Source: DATMER01 sp035556715 (GTDB taxonomy: Bacteria > Acidobacteriota > Thermoanaerobaculia > Multivoradales > UBA5704). Taken from it: a DNA stretch of 64,000 nucleotides. The stretch spans positions 17,561 through 81,560 of the forward strand of contig DATMER010000121.1 of the NCBI GenBank assembly GCA_035556715.1. Direction: 5' to 3'. The position numbers and the translations under genes are program-made. A model generated the notes under the pieces. That model was given only the letters and a program-made list of their open reading frames with translations, was not told where the DNA came from and made no database searches. The stretch's first letter is position 1; the number at the start of each line of letters is the position of its first letter. This document shows, one piece after another, positions 8,314 through 17,545 of this stretch.

Positions 8314-9543
8314 TTACGCCGAGGCCGTCGGGGATGTTGGAGAGGCCAGCCCGGCCACCGTCAGATCCCCCAGCCTCTCCGCCCTGGCCCGGGCAAAATC
8401 CCCGATCAGCTCTTCCAAACGCTTCTGGAGGTCGCCCCCGGCCAGCTCGGCGCTGCGGCAGGCACGGTGGTCGTAGGCCTGGAGGACCTTCTCGGCTGGC
8501 ATGCGGTGGGGGTCCGAGGCCAGGAAGTAGCCCTGGTCGCTGTAGGCCCTCAGGATGCCGTGGGTGAGCAGCGGGCGAAGGATCACTTCCATCTCGCGGC
8601 TCGGCAGGCTCAAACGGTCCGCCAGGGCGTTCAGCGACAGCACCGGCTCCCCGCGCTCGAACCTCCTCGCGATCAGCGCCACCGCGGCCAGGCCCACCCA
8701 GGCCGCCTGGACCGGCGGGTGCCGGTGCAGGCCGTGCGACAGCACCCGGAAGTGCTGCGCCGTGTAGGCCGCCTCACTCCCCAGCAGGATGATCGTCCAG
8801 GTCAGCTCGATCGAGATCATGAAGAGCAGCGCGAAGGCGAAGCTGCCGTAGACCACGTTCATCCCCTGGAAGAGGCGGACGTAGGAGCCGAAGCCGACCC
8901 GCAGCATCTCCAGCAGGATGGCCGCGAGCAACCCCCCGGCCAGGGCGTTGCGGAACCGCACCTGGGTGTAAGGGACCAGCCAATAGAGTGTGGTCAGCCC
9001 CACGATCGTCGCCGCGAGGGGGAGGAGGTTCAGCAGCAGCGACTGCGCGAAGGCCTGGCGCAGGGCTTGGCTCTGGCGCAGCGCGATCAGGCTGGAGAAG
9101 GTCACGCCGATCAGCACCGGACCCCAGAACAGGAGCAGCAGGAAGGAGAGGAGCCGCACCCGGAACGGCCGCCGCCGCGACACGTTCCAGATCCGGTTCA
9201 GGCTCTCCTCGACCGTGGAGAACGCGAGGAGGGTCGTGGTCAGGAACACGGCGAGCCCGAAGCCGTGGAGCGTCTCGGCCTGGTCGAGGAACTCCTCGAC
9301 TTTCTCCACCACCGACTCTTCGGAGTAGGGGAGGATCTGGACGAAGACCTCCAGAGTGCGCTGCGGGTACTGCTGGAACACCCGCGCGCCGATGAAGGAG
9401 AAGGCCGTGAGCAGCGGCACCAGGGAGAGGACCGTGACGAAAGCCAGGGCCGAGGCGGTCAGCACGACCGAGTCCTCGTTGGCCTGGCGCAGGGTGAGGG
9501 CGAAGTAGCGCGCGAGCTGCCGGAGGAAGGACGGGCGCTCCAT
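8314..9543 (-). CDS. YihY/BrkB family inner-membrane protein
   Basis: The protein has 409 aa. It has the family layout: an N-terminal amphipathic stretch, then about six membrane segments up to residue 290, with SALAFVTVLSLVPLLTAFS, STVEESLNRIWNVSRRR and YGSFAFALLFMISIELTW as recognisable family blocks. A C-terminal cytoplasmic part of about 120 residues follows, with winged-helix-like character (LSLNALADRLSLPSREMEVI). The YihY family was once misnamed RNase BN; its biochemical role is unsettled. It starts 8 nt after the stop of the MBL hydrolase gene on the same strand, so the two probably form an operon. Confidence 0.9.
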   Translation of the reverse strand: MERPSFLRQLARYFALTLRQANEDSVVLTASALAFVTVLSLVPLLTAFSFIGARVFQQYPQRTLEVFVQILPYSEESVVEKVEEFLDQAETLHGFGLAVFLTTTLLAFSTVEESLNRIWNVSRRRPFRVRLLSFLLLLFWGPVLIGVTFSSLIALRQSQALRQAFAQSLLLNLLPLAATIVGLTTLYWLVPYTQVRFRNALAGGLLAAILLEMLRVGFGSYVRLFQGMNVVYGSFAFALLFMISIELTWTIILLGSEAAYTAQHFRVLSHGLHRHPPVQAAWVGLAAVALIARRFERGEPVLSLNALADRLSLPSREMEVILRPLLTHGILRAYSDQGYFLASDPHRMPAEKVLQAYDHRACRSAELAGGDLQKRLEELIGDFARARAERLGDLTVAGLASPTSPTASA

Positions 9544-9551
9544 CGCCGCGG

Positions 9552-10946
9552 CTACCAGGGGACGGTTTCGCCCGTGAGCGGCAGCTTCGGGCGGGGCAGG
9601 CCTGCTTCAGCAATGGCCACGGACAGGGCCTTGCGCGCCGGGTCCTCGCCGTGGTTCAGGAAGATCCGCTCCGGCACGGCCGGCAGGGCCTGGCACCAGC
9701 GCAGGAGTTCGTTCCGGTCGGCATGGGCGGACAGGCCGTAGAGCTGGTGGACCCGGGCGCGGACCCTCACGGTCTGGCCATGGATGGCCACGAGGCCGGC
9801 CCCGTCGACCAGGGCGCGACCGCGGGTCCCCGCGGCCTGGTAGCCCACGAACACGGCCGAATTCCGCGGGTCGCTCAGACGGTGGAGCAGGTGGTGCACG
9901 ACCCGGCCGCCGTTGGCCATGCCGCTCCCGGCCACGATTACCAGGGGGCCGCGGTTGGCGTTGAGCGCCTTGGACTGGTCTGCGGTGCGGCAGCGTTCGA
10001 AGCGGCCGGTGCCGAGGGGGTCGTCGCCGGCATCGATCAGCGCCTCCAGCTCCTCGTCGTGCTCGGCCTCGGCGCGGCTGTAGATCTCGGTGGCCTGGAT
10101 GGCCATGGGGCTGTCCAGGAAGACGGTGCCCGGGTCGATCTTCCCCTGGTCCGCCAGCGCGGAGAGGTGGTAGAGGACCTCCTGGGTCCGCCCCAGGGCG
10201 AAGGCCGGGATCACGACCGCGCCGCCGCGGCCGAAGGTCTCCGCGATGATGGCGCCCAGGGCGGCGGCCGCATCCTCCATGACGTGCTCGCGGTCGCCGT
10301 AGGTGGACTCGAGGAGCAGCGCGGCGGGAGCGTCGAGCGGCGGCTCGGGGTCCTTGAGGATGGGCACGCCGTAGCGGCCGACGTCGCCCGAGAAGCACCA
10401 GCTCCGGCGCTCGCCGTCCGACCCCTTGGCGGAGATCTCCACGGTCGCCGCACCCAGGAGATGGCCGGCGCGGCGGTAGCGGAAGCGCACGCCCGGGAAC
10501 AGCTCGTGCTCCTTGTCGAACGGCACCGGGCGCAGCAGCTTGAGCACCCGCTTCGCGTCGTCGCTCGTGTAGAGCGGCTTGGGTGCGGCGTGGCGGCTGT
10601 AGCCCTTCCGGAGGGCGTAGCGGACCTCCTCTTCCTGGATCCGGCCGGAGTCCTGGAGCACGAGGGAGATCAGGCCGCGGCTGGCCTGGGTGCAGTAGAC
10701 CGGCCCGGAGAAGCCCTCCGCCGCCAGCTTGGGGAGGAGACCGGTATGGTCGAGGTGGGCGTGGGTGAGGAGGACGGCGCCGAGGGCCTGCGGCGGGAAC
10801 GGGAACGGGGCACGGTTGCGCTCCTCCAGCTCCTCGCCCCCTTGATAGAGGCCACAGTCGACCAGGGCGGAATGTCCGCCCCACTTCAGGTAGGTGGAGC
10901 TCCCCGTCACCACACCACAGGCGCCATAAAATGTCACGCTCGCCAT
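9552..10946 (-). CDS. MBL-fold beta-CASP hydrolase (YSH1-like, RNase family)
   Basis: The protein has 464 aa. I chose the ATG at 10946 because AAGGGGGG lies just upstream. THAHLDHTG holds the metal ligands His62, His64, Asp66 and His67. A further His lies in RRAGHLLGAATVE, and the Asp in FSGDVGRYG. The beta-CASP insertion follows, with LLESTYGDREH and PAFALGRTQEVLYHL. The end LSAHADRNELLRW is the RMMBL motif. Bacterial members of this group act as RNases or nucleic-acid hydrolases in the cytoplasm. Genes for this group are common singly in bacteria, and the RNA target here is unknown. Confidence 0.9.
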   Translation of the reverse strand: MASVTFYGACGVVTGSSTYLKWGGHSALVDCGLYQGGEELEERNRAPFPFPPQALGAVLLTHAHLDHTGLLPKLAAEGFSGPVYCTQASRGLISLVLQDSGRIQEEEVRYALRKGYSRHAAPKPLYTSDDAKRVLKLLRPVPFDKEHELFPGVRFRYRRAGHLLGAATVEISAKGSDGERRSWCFSGDVGRYGVPILKDPEPPLDAPAALLLESTYGDREHVMEDAAAALGAIIAETFGRGGAVVIPAFALGRTQEVLYHLSALADQGKIDPGTVFLDSPMAIQATEIYSRAEAEHDEELEALIDAGDDPLGTGRFERCRTADQSKALNANRGPLVIVAGSGMANGGRVVHHLLHRLSDPRNSAVFVGYQAAGTRGRALVDGAGLVAIHGQTVRVRARVHQLYGLSAHADRNELLRWCQALPAVPERIFLNHGEDPARKALSVAIAEAGLPRPKLPLTGETVPW

Positions 10947-11129
10947 CGTCCCCCCTTTCGAGTGCGTCGCAAGTCTATCCCGGTCCATCCCCAGTTCATC
11001 CCCGCCAGGGCGTCTCCCGAAAGGCACGAATCGTGCTAAAACTCGAAGTGCCAGTCCACCGGCCCGGGCCGTTACGCCGGCCGATGATCTCTTCATTCAC
11101 GATGTCATGAGCGCAATAAGGAGGCAGCG

Positions 11130-11555
11130 ATGGCTGACAACGTTCCAAGCGGGGCGAGTGGGAATGCCGAAACGGCGCGCGACGGCGACTCCGAGGGCGT
11201 GGTCTCGGCACGGGACCGCTTTCAGAAGCTGAGCGAGGACGTGCAGGGCCGCTACCGCCAGGTGTCTGACGACGTCCGGCGGGGCGCCGAGCGCGCCTCG
11301 TCTGAAATCCGCCGCGGCGCCGAGCGCGCTTCGTCCGAGATCCGCCGCGGCGCGGAGCGGGCGCGGGAAGGCTATGGAGACGTGGCCGAGACCGCCCGCG
11401 AGACCTATGACAAGGTGCGCGGCGACGCCGGCAATCTCACCCGCGAGGTGGGCTTCTACGTGCGCGACAACCCGGGCAAGGCAATGCTGCTCGCGGCCGG
11501 GGTCGGGTTCCTGCTCGGCCTTCTGGTGCGCGGCCGCGACGACGACGACGTCTGA
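11130..11555 (+). CDS. DUF883 (ElaB/YqjD-like) membrane-anchored helical protein
   Basis: The protein has 141 aa with RBS AGGAGG before the ATG. The central part is a charged helix with an 11-residue unit (RRGAERASSEI and variants) repeated about three times. It ends with DNPGKAMLLAAGVGFLLGLL, the C-terminal membrane anchor of the ElaB/YqjD family, followed by RGRDDDDV. E. coli relatives sit in the inner membrane and bind ribosomes in stationary phase. The same role here is only an analogy. It is followed at 25 nt by a second small membrane protein, probably in the same transcript. Confidence 0.85.
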   Translation: MADNVPSGASGNAETARDGDSEGVVSARDRFQKLSEDVQGRYRQVSDDVRRGAERASSEIRRGAERASSEIRRGAERAREGYGDVAETARETYDKVRGDAGNLTREVGFYVRDNPGKAMLLAAGVGFLLGLLVRGRDDDDV

Positions 11556-11580
11556 GACCCAGTGAGAGAGGAGGACGGCC

Positions 11581-11829
11581 ATGGAAGACTTCGTGAACGA
11601 CGAGGAGGCACAGGGGGGGAACAGCGTGGAGGCGATCCTCGACGAGCTGTTGCCGGAGGAGTTGGAATGGGAGCGGCTGGTGCGGGCCTATCCGGTGCCG
11701 GCCCTGGCCCTCGCCGCGGTCGGAGGCTTCGTCGTCGCCCTGCGGCATGGACCGGAGATCCTGTCGGCGGTCTCCGGCTTCCTGGCCGCCGAGGTGTCCC
11801 GCAACGTAGGCGAGCTTCTCGGGCAGTAG
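11581..11829 (+). CDS. Small membrane protein, hypothetical
   Basis: The protein has 82 aa, with GAGAGGAGG shortly before the ATG. An acidic N-terminal half (VEAILDELLPEELEWERL) precedes a single hydrophobic segment (PVPALALAAVGGFVVAL) and a short amphipathic tail. It follows the DUF883 gene and precedes the phosphoesterase gene on the same strand. I recognise no family. Pairing with a DUF883 protein suggests a shared membrane or stress role. Confidence 0.7.
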   Translation: MEDFVNDEEAQGGNSVEAILDELLPEELEWERLVRAYPVPALALAAVGGFVVALRHGPEILSAVSGFLAAEVSRNVGELLGQ

Positions 11830-11842
11830 ACTCCGGCGCGGC

Positions 11843-12730
11843 GTGAGGACGATCCTCCACATCTCCGACGTCCACTTCGGGCCTCCCCATCTGCCCCGGG
11901 TGTCGCAGGGGGTGCTTGAGTTCGTCGAGCGCCATCGCCCGAGCCTGGTCGTGCTCTCGGGCGACCTGACCCAGCGCGCTAAGCCGGAGCAGTTCCGGGA
12001 GGCCCGCGCCTTCGTGGACAGCATCCCGGTGCCCACGATCGTGGTGCCGGGCAACCACGACGTGCCCCTCTACCGCGTCTGGGAGCGGGCCTTCAACCCC
12101 TTCGGCTGCTACCGCGAGCACTTCAGCGAGGAGTTGGAGCCGATCTTCCGTGACGACGAGCTGCTGGTCGTGGGCATCAACACGGCCTTCGGCTGGACGG
12201 TCAAGGAGGGGCGGATCAAGCTCCGCCGCCTGCTGGAGGTTGCCAGGATCTTCGAGGAGGCGCCGAAGGGCCTGTTCAAGGTCGTGATTGCCCATCACCA
12301 CCTGATCCCGCCGCCCAACTTCGGCAGCCAGCGGGTGGCGGGCAACGCCTACGAGGCCATCGACCTGTTCTCGGGCCTGGGCGTCGACCTCATCCTCTCC
12401 GGGCACCAGCACCAGACGTACATCGGGAACTCCGAGGAGTTCTATCCCAAGAAGGGACGGCCTCCCATGGTCATCCTCCACTCCGGCACGACGACCTCGC
12501 GCCGGGGCCGCGGGGCCGAGCGCGACAAGAACTCCTGCAACTGGATCCGCATCGACGAGCGGTCGATGATCGTCTCCCACTACCGCTGGCACGATGGCCT
12601 GAACCGCTTCGCCGAGCACAGCCGCCACTGGTATCCGCGCCAGGAGGTCGTGCCGTATACGCTGGAGGGGCTCGACGAGGACCATCCCGCTCCCGTGCCC
12701 GAGCCGGGTCCGGAAGCACCCGCGGTATGA
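11843..12730 (+). CDS. Calcineurin-like metallophosphoesterase
   Basis: The protein has 295 aa from a GTG start. All family metal-binding blocks are present in order: ILHISDVHFG (D-x-H), VVLSGDLTQ (GD), VPGNHDVP (GNHD), IAHHHL and LILSGHQHQTY (GHxH). Such enzymes use two metal ions to cleave phosphomonoesters or diesters. Family members include cAMP and UDP-diacylglucosamine hydrolases, and the substrate here cannot be told. There is no signal peptide, so it is cytoplasmic. It lies 13 nt after the small membrane protein gene and may be cotranscribed. Confidence 0.92.
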   Translation: MRTILHISDVHFGPPHLPRVSQGVLEFVERHRPSLVVLSGDLTQRAKPEQFREARAFVDSIPVPTIVVPGNHDVPLYRVWERAFNPFGCYREHFSEELEPIFRDDELLVVGINTAFGWTVKEGRIKLRRLLEVARIFEEAPKGLFKVVIAHHHLIPPPNFGSQRVAGNAYEAIDLFSGLGVDLILSGHQHQTYIGNSEEFYPKKGRPPMVILHSGTTTSRRGRGAERDKNSCNWIRIDERSMIVSHYRWHDGLNRFAEHSRHWYPRQEVVPYTLEGLDEDHPAPVPEPGPEAPAV

Positions 12731-12754
12731 TCGAACGCTGACTAGGAGGACTGA

Positions 12755-13060
12755 ATGGCTGAGGACTGGGCGATCGTCAAGGTGGTGGGCTCCAACGAGG
12801 AGGCCGCCGTGGTCGTGGGTTTCCTGGACAACAGCGGCATCCCCGCCGAGGTGGACTCGCTGCACTCGAGCGAGATCCCGCTCGGGGACAACGTGGAGGA
12901 GGTGCGGATCCGGGTGCCCGCGGAGCGCGCGGCGGAGGCGGCGGCGCTGTTGAACACGCGCGAGGACGTGGTCACGGGCGAGGACGGAGCCCTCGCGGGC
13001 GCTCCCCTGGATGAACCTTCCGGCGGGGCTTCCGGCGGGGAGGGCCCTGTCGGGTCGTGA
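12755..13060 (+). CDS. DUF2007-type putative signal-transducing protein
   Basis: The protein has 101 aa with an AGGAGG RBS. The core AIVKVVGSNEEAAVVVGFLD followed by SGIPAEVDS and a central VRIRVPAERAAEAAALL is the DUF2007 pattern, a small alpha/beta domain related to PII-like folds. The tail is Gly/Ser/Pro-rich. Its TGA overlaps the GTG of the kinase gene (GTGA), so the two are coupled, which fits a sensing or signalling function. No ligand is known. Confidence 0.8.
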   Translation: MAEDWAIVKVVGSNEEAAVVVGFLDNSGIPAEVDSLHSSEIPLGDNVEEVRIRVPAERAAEAAALLNTREDVVTGEDGALAGAPLDEPSGGASGGEGPVGS

Positions 13061-15099
13061 CTCCCGAAGGGAGCCGAAGCGTCGGCCGCTACCGCATCCT
13101 CGGCTTCCTGGGCGCGGGGGCGATGGGCGAGGTCTACCTCGCCGAAGACCCCCACATCGAGCGCAAGCTCGCCATCAAGACGGTGCGCCTGGTAGGCCGT
13201 CCCGCCGAGGTCGAGGACCGCACCAAGCGTCTCCTGCGCGAGGCCCGCGCCGCGGGACGGTTGCTCCATCCCCATGTGGTCACGCTGTTCGACGCGGGGG
13301 AGGCGGACGGCCAACTCTATCTGGCCTTTGAGCTCGTCGAGGGGACCGACCTCGCCGGCCGCATCGAGGCCGGGCCGCCGCTGACCCTGCGCGAGGTGCT
13401 GCGCATCGTCCGCGAGGTCGCCGAGGCCCTCGACTACGCCCACCGGCAGGGGATCGTCCACCGCGACATCAAGCCCAGCAACATCCTCCTCGATACGGCC
13501 GGCCGCGTGAAGGTGGCCGACTTCGGCATTGCCAAGGTGACGGGGCAGAGCACGGAGCTGACCATGGCCGGGTCGGTCATGGGGAGCCCGCAGTACCTCT
13601 CCCCCGAGCAGATTCGCGGGGACGACCTGGACGGCCGCTCGGACATCTTTTCCCTGGGCGTGGTGCTCTACGAGCTGCTGTCGAAGAAGCGCCCGTTCGA
13701 GGGCGAGACGATCACCACGCTCGTCTACCAGATCCTGCACAAGGAGCCGCCGCCGGTGTCGTCCCTGCGCGAGATCCCGCCGCGGCTGGAGCAGCTCCTA
13801 CGGAGCATGCTCGCCAAGGACCGGGAGCAGCGCGTCGCGGTCGCCGGCAAGGTCGCCGAGGAGCTTGCCGCCATTGAGCGCGACCTCGATGACGAGACGC
13901 TGTCGGCCCCCGCAGCCCGGGGGGCCGAGATGGCGGCCACGCACGTCCTGCCGCGCAAGACGACCGGCAGCACCGCGCCCTCTGCGCCTGGTATCCCGCC
14001 TGCTATCCCACCACCGCCTCCTCCGCCGGCGATGACAACCTATCAATCGGCTGCTCCTCCTCCGGTGCGGCCGGCCACGGGCCGGACCATGGTGGCTACG
14101 GAGGGGATCTCGCCTCGGCTCTGGATCCCCCTGGTCGCGGGCGTGGTGCTGATCGCCGCGCTGGCCGGGGGCTGGCTGCTTCTGCGCAAGCCGGAGCCCG
14201 GGCCGGCGAACCAGGTCGCGACCGCCCCGGCGCAGCCGTCTTCCACCCCTCTGGCCGGGGCGCCGACACCTGCTCCTACGCCCGCGCTTTCTTCTCCGAT
14301 TACCCCCGTGGAGACTCCGGAGCTCAGGCCGCAGGAGCGTCAAGAGACCCGTCCGGAGCCCGCTCTCCCGGAGCCCACGCCCCGGCGCGATGCGGCCCAG
14401 CCTCCTGTCACGGAGACGCGCAGGCAGGAGCCGCTGCTTCCCGTGCCGACACCGGAGCCGCAGCGGCCCAGGGTTGAGACAGAACCGACGCCCGCTCCCG
14501 AGCCTGAACCGGCGGAGGAGACCCGTCCCGACCCGGGACCCGCGGACCAGGTGCTCCGCACCGGGCTCGACCTGACCTTCCGCGTCACTCCGCCGGAGGC
14601 CCGCGTTCTGGTGGACCGCACCCTCATAGGCCAGGCCAAGGACTACAGCGGCCAGAAGGGAACGCGGGCCTACACCCTGCCGGGACCGGGGCAGTACCGG
14701 ATCCGCATCCGGGCGCCCGGCATGAAGGAGTTCCGGATCGCGGTGGAGGCGAGCGAGACCGCTGGCGTTACCCCGATCTTCGCGCGGCTGTCGCCCCTGC
14801 CCGCGGCGGAGATGGATGCCGGGGACCTGCCGGTCATCCGCGTAAGCGAGGCCGTGGCCTTCCGGGTCAAGCCGGCGGCGGCGGCCATCCTGGTCAACGG
14901 CCAGCCGGTGGGCGCGGCGGCCAAATACGGCGGCGGCCTGGGGCCGCGGGGCTGGCTCAAGCTCCCGGTTGGCCGCCACCGGGTAACCGTGGCCGCTCCG
15001 GGGCACCACCGGTACGAGGTGACCGTGGAGGTCTTCCCCGGTGCCCCCAAAGAGCGGGAGCGGATCGAGGTGGACCTGCGCCCCGGAGGTGACGAATGA
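13057..15099 (+). CDS. Eukaryote-like Ser/Thr protein kinase with TM helix and PEGA-like repeats
   Basis: The protein has 680 aa from a GTG overlapping the DUF2007 stop. The kinase domain spans about 10-275: Gly-loop GAGAMGEV (20-27), Lys41 in LAIKTVRL, catalytic H135-R-D137 in VHRDIKPSNILL, and DFG at 155-157. A Pro/Ala linker leads to one membrane helix (about 352-375). A long Pro/Glu/Arg-rich extracytoplasmic linker follows, then two PEGA-like modules (about 505-575 and 595-665; VTPPEARVLVDRTLIG and VKPAAAAILVNGQPVG). This is a transmembrane Hanks-type kinase whose outer part may sense the envelope. It is coupled to an M16 peptidase gene (ATGA). Confidence 0.95.
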   Translation: MTPEGSRSVGRYRILGFLGAGAMGEVYLAEDPHIERKLAIKTVRLVGRPAEVEDRTKRLLREARAAGRLLHPHVVTLFDAGEADGQLYLAFELVEGTDLAGRIEAGPPLTLREVLRIVREVAEALDYAHRQGIVHRDIKPSNILLDTAGRVKVADFGIAKVTGQSTELTMAGSVMGSPQYLSPEQIRGDDLDGRSDIFSLGVVLYELLSKKRPFEGETITTLVYQILHKEPPPVSSLREIPPRLEQLLRSMLAKDREQRVAVAGKVAEELAAIERDLDDETLSAPAARGAEMAATHVLPRKTTGSTAPSAPGIPPAIPPPPPPPAMTTYQSAAPPPVRPATGRTMVATEGISPRLWIPLVAGVVLIAALAGGWLLLRKPEPGPANQVATAPAQPSSTPLAGAPTPAPTPALSSPITPVETPELRPQERQETRPEPALPEPTPRRDAAQPPVTETRRQEPLLPVPTPEPQRPRVETEPTPAPEPEPAEETRPDPGPADQVLRTGLDLTFRVTPPEARVLVDRTLIGQAKDYSGQKGTRAYTLPGPGQYRIRIRAPGMKEFRIAVEASETAGVTPIFARLSPLPAAEMDAGDLPVIRVSEAVAFRVKPAAAAILVNGQPVGAAAKYGGGLGPRGWLKLPVGRHRVTVAAPGHHRYEVTVEVFPGAPKERERIEVDLRPGGDE

Positions 15100-16382
15100 G
15101 GTGGCGGGAAGATTCGGCCGCGGAGGCCCTCTCCGCCCTGCGGGGCACGCCCCGGCTGGAGCGGCTGGCGAACGGTCTGACGGTCTGCCTGGTCGAGAAC
15201 CGTCAGGCGCCGATCGTCACCTCGGCCCTGTTCTACCGCGCCGGCACCCGCGACGAGCCCGCGGGGCACGGCGGCGTCGCCCACTTCCTAGAGCACATGA
15301 TGTTCAAGGGCTCGGCCCTCTACGGCCCGGGCGAGATCGACCGCCGCACCCAGGCCCTGGGGGGCGTCAACAACGCCTTCACCAGCCACGACGCCACCGG
15401 CTATTACTTCAACTTCGCCGCGGACCGCTGGACCGAGGCGCTGGCGATCGAGGCCGACCGCATGACGGCGCTGACGCTCGATCCCGAGCAGGTGGCGAGC
15501 GAGCGGCAGGTCATCCTGGAAGAGATCGCGATGTACGAGAGCGAGCCCTGGGACGCCCTGGAGACGGAGGTGCAGGCGCGCCTGTTCCCGTCTCACGCCT
15601 ATGGGCGCCCGGTGCTCGGAACCCGCGAGGAGCTGCTGGCTACGGGACCGGAGGACCTCGCCGGCTTCCACGGCCGCTTCTACCGTCCGGCCAACGCCAT
15701 CCTGGTCCTGGCCGGGGATCTCGGGCCGGACGCGCTCGACGAGGTGGAGCGGGTGCTCGGTGGTTTGCCGGCGGGTGCCGAGCGGCGGCTGGGCTCGGAG
15801 GCGCCGGTCCCCCCGTCCTCCCTGGTGCGGGTCGAGCGCCGCAAGGGCGAGGTGGCCCGGCTGATGCTCTCCCTGCCCGCGCCGTCCGGCTCACACCCGG
15901 ACCATCCGGCTTTGAAGCTGCTGGTGACCCTGCTCGCCGGAGGCCGGGCCAGCCGTCTCCACCGCGCCCTGGTGGACGAGGGGCAGCTCTGCGCCTGGGC
16001 CGCGGCCGACGTCACCGAGAGCCTGGACGCGAGCCAGATCACGGTGGCCGCCGAGGTGGTCCCCGGCATCGAGCCCGGCCGGGTCGAGGCCGAGGTCCTG
16101 CGTCTGCTGGAGGAGGCCGCGTCCGCGCCTCCGACGGCCGAAGAGCTCGAGCGCGCCCGGCAGATCGCCACGGCGGACTGGGTCTTCGGCCACGAGAAGG
16201 TGCACCAGCAGGCCCTGTCCGCGGGGCTCGCCCTCGCGGTGTTCGACCTGGAGCACCTCGACCGCCATCTGAAGCTGCTGCTGGAGACGGACGCCGGGCG
16301 GGTACAAGAGGTGGCCGCGCGCTACCTGCGGCCCGAGCGCGGAGGCGTGCTGGGCTGGTCGCTGCCCAGAGAAGAAGACTAG
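15096..16382 (+). CDS. M16 family zinc peptidase, catalytic type
   Basis: The protein has 428 aa. HFLEH at 63-67 is the inverted zinc site HxxEH. The third ligand is expected in SERQVILEEIAM, about 75 residues later. Two M16 halves are visible, with the second substrate-binding Arg/Tyr region replaced by LAGGRASRLHRALVDEGQLC. There is no signal peptide. Bacterial M16 enzymes often act as pairs with a catalytically inactive partner, and a candidate partner is encoded at 20172-21407. The gene overlaps the kinase gene by 4 nt. Its last codons overlap the convergent beta-barrel gene. Confidence 0.93.
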   Translation: MRWREDSAAEALSALRGTPRLERLANGLTVCLVENRQAPIVTSALFYRAGTRDEPAGHGGVAHFLEHMMFKGSALYGPGEIDRRTQALGGVNNAFTSHDATGYYFNFAADRWTEALAIEADRMTALTLDPEQVASERQVILEEIAMYESEPWDALETEVQARLFPSHAYGRPVLGTREELLATGPEDLAGFHGRFYRPANAILVLAGDLGPDALDEVERVLGGLPAGAERRLGSEAPVPPSSLVRVERRKGEVARLMLSLPAPSGSHPDHPALKLLVTLLAGGRASRLHRALVDEGQLCAWAAADVTESLDASQITVAAEVVPGIEPGRVEAEVLRLLEEAASAPPTAEELERARQIATADWVFGHEKVHQQALSAGLALAVFDLEHLDRHLKLLLETDAGRVQEVAARYLRPERGGVLGWSLPREED

Positions 16383-17536
16383 AAGGCCGTTCCCACTCCC
16401 ACGAACGTCGAGCTGTGCCGCTGGCTGAGGTCGGGGGGGAGATACCCGTTCTCATACCGCAGGAAGACCCGGAATTCGTCGCTCACGTTGTAGAACAGTT
16501 CGGAATCGAGGAAGCCGCGGAAGCGGACGTCCCCCTCTCCGGTCTCGTCATCGGCCCAGTCCGCCCAGCCCCGCCCACGGACGAAGAAGCGCAGCCCGGC
16601 TCCCAGGTCGCGGTTGATGGGGCCGAGCCTGGGACCCCATTCGAGCACGGCCCCGACCCGGGCCACCGTATCTCCCCGGTCCGGCGCAGGCTGCGTGAGG
16701 CTCGTCCACTCGGCGTCTCCCCGGCGGTAGCCTGCCTCGATCTCTGCTGCGCCGAACATCCGATTGTCGTTGAAAAGACGCGCGAGCTGATAGGTCGCGA
16801 CGGCTTCCAATCCCTCGAACTGGGCGGTACTCCGTGCGACCAGGCCATAGGACTTGAGGAGCCCCTTGCCGCCGAAACCGGTGCGCAGGAGAGAGAGCTT
16901 GAAGAAGTCCGCCACGTCCTCCGAAGCATCGGGGTCTGCGTCGGGCTCCTCCTCCACATCCTGGGGCGTGCCCAAGGGGGCCGACCCCTCCAGCGTAGCG
17001 GAGAACCGGTAGGGTTCTCCTTCATCCTTGGGCGTCCAGTGGAAGCCTGCGTAGGTGAAGGAGAAGTCGGCGACCGCGGTCTTGCTCTGGAAGCGGAGCG
17101 ACTGGTCATGTGTGAAGGTCGGAGGGGTGTCGTAGATCTGTCCGATCTCCCAGATCTCGGACTTGCCCTCGATGGTGACCCCCTCCGCGGTCATCTCGGG
17201 GATCTCGATCGTGCCCGTGCCATACGTGATTCCCGAGAAGTGGAGGAAAACCACGGAGTTGTTGCGCCCGAAAGTCGCTCCCGAGACCTCGAGCGTGGTT
17301 TCCTCCGTGGCTGGAACGATATCGGTGGCGCGGGTCGGCACTGGAACAGTCACGGTGTAGGTGTCCGGATTGAGGACTTGAGCCTCCAGGGCTGCCGGGA
17401 TCTCTCCAGAAAAGGTGATGACGATCTTCGGCTCTCCGCGGACCAGGTTCCCGCGCGCGCTCCGGACCTCAATCGGCTGTCCCGCAGCCTGGGTCGCGGC
17501 AAAGAGAGCAGTGAAGGCAAGAAGGGTCGCTTTCAT
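16379..17536 (-). CDS. Secreted outer-membrane beta-barrel protein, hypothetical
   Basis: The protein has 385 aa. MKATLLAFTALFAATQAAGQ is a signal peptide. The N-terminal about 100 residues have a beta-sandwich look (LVRGEPKIVITFSGEIP). The rest alternates amphipathic strands with Gly/Asp turns and ends in FVGVGTAF, with the C-terminal Phe typical of outer-membrane barrels. An acidic insert (VEEEPDADPDASED) lies in a loop. No family is recognised. Its stop overlaps that of the convergent M16 gene. The upstream gene on the same strand is only 9 nt away, so the two are likely cotranscribed. Confidence 0.7.
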   Translation of the reverse strand: MKATLLAFTALFAATQAAGQPIEVRSARGNLVRGEPKIVITFSGEIPAALEAQVLNPDTYTVTVPVPTRATDIVPATEETTLEVSGATFGRNNSVVFLHFSGITYGTGTIEIPEMTAEGVTIEGKSEIWEIGQIYDTPPTFTHDQSLRFQSKTAVADFSFTYAGFHWTPKDEGEPYRFSATLEGSAPLGTPQDVEEEPDADPDASEDVADFFKLSLLRTGFGGKGLLKSYGLVARSTAQFEGLEAVATYQLARLFNDNRMFGAAEIEAGYRRGDAEWTSLTQPAPDRGDTVARVGAVLEWGPRLGPINRDLGAGLRFFVRGRGWADWADDETGEGDVRFRGFLDSELFYNVSDEFRVFLRYENGYLPPDLSQRHSSTFVGVGTAF

Positions 17537-17545
17537 CGGGGCTCC

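Noticed and set aside
9651..11039. 462-codon plus-strand frame opposite the MBL hydrolase gene
   Set aside because: Typical antisense shadow of a GC-rich gene; the minus strand carries all MBL and beta-CASP motifs.
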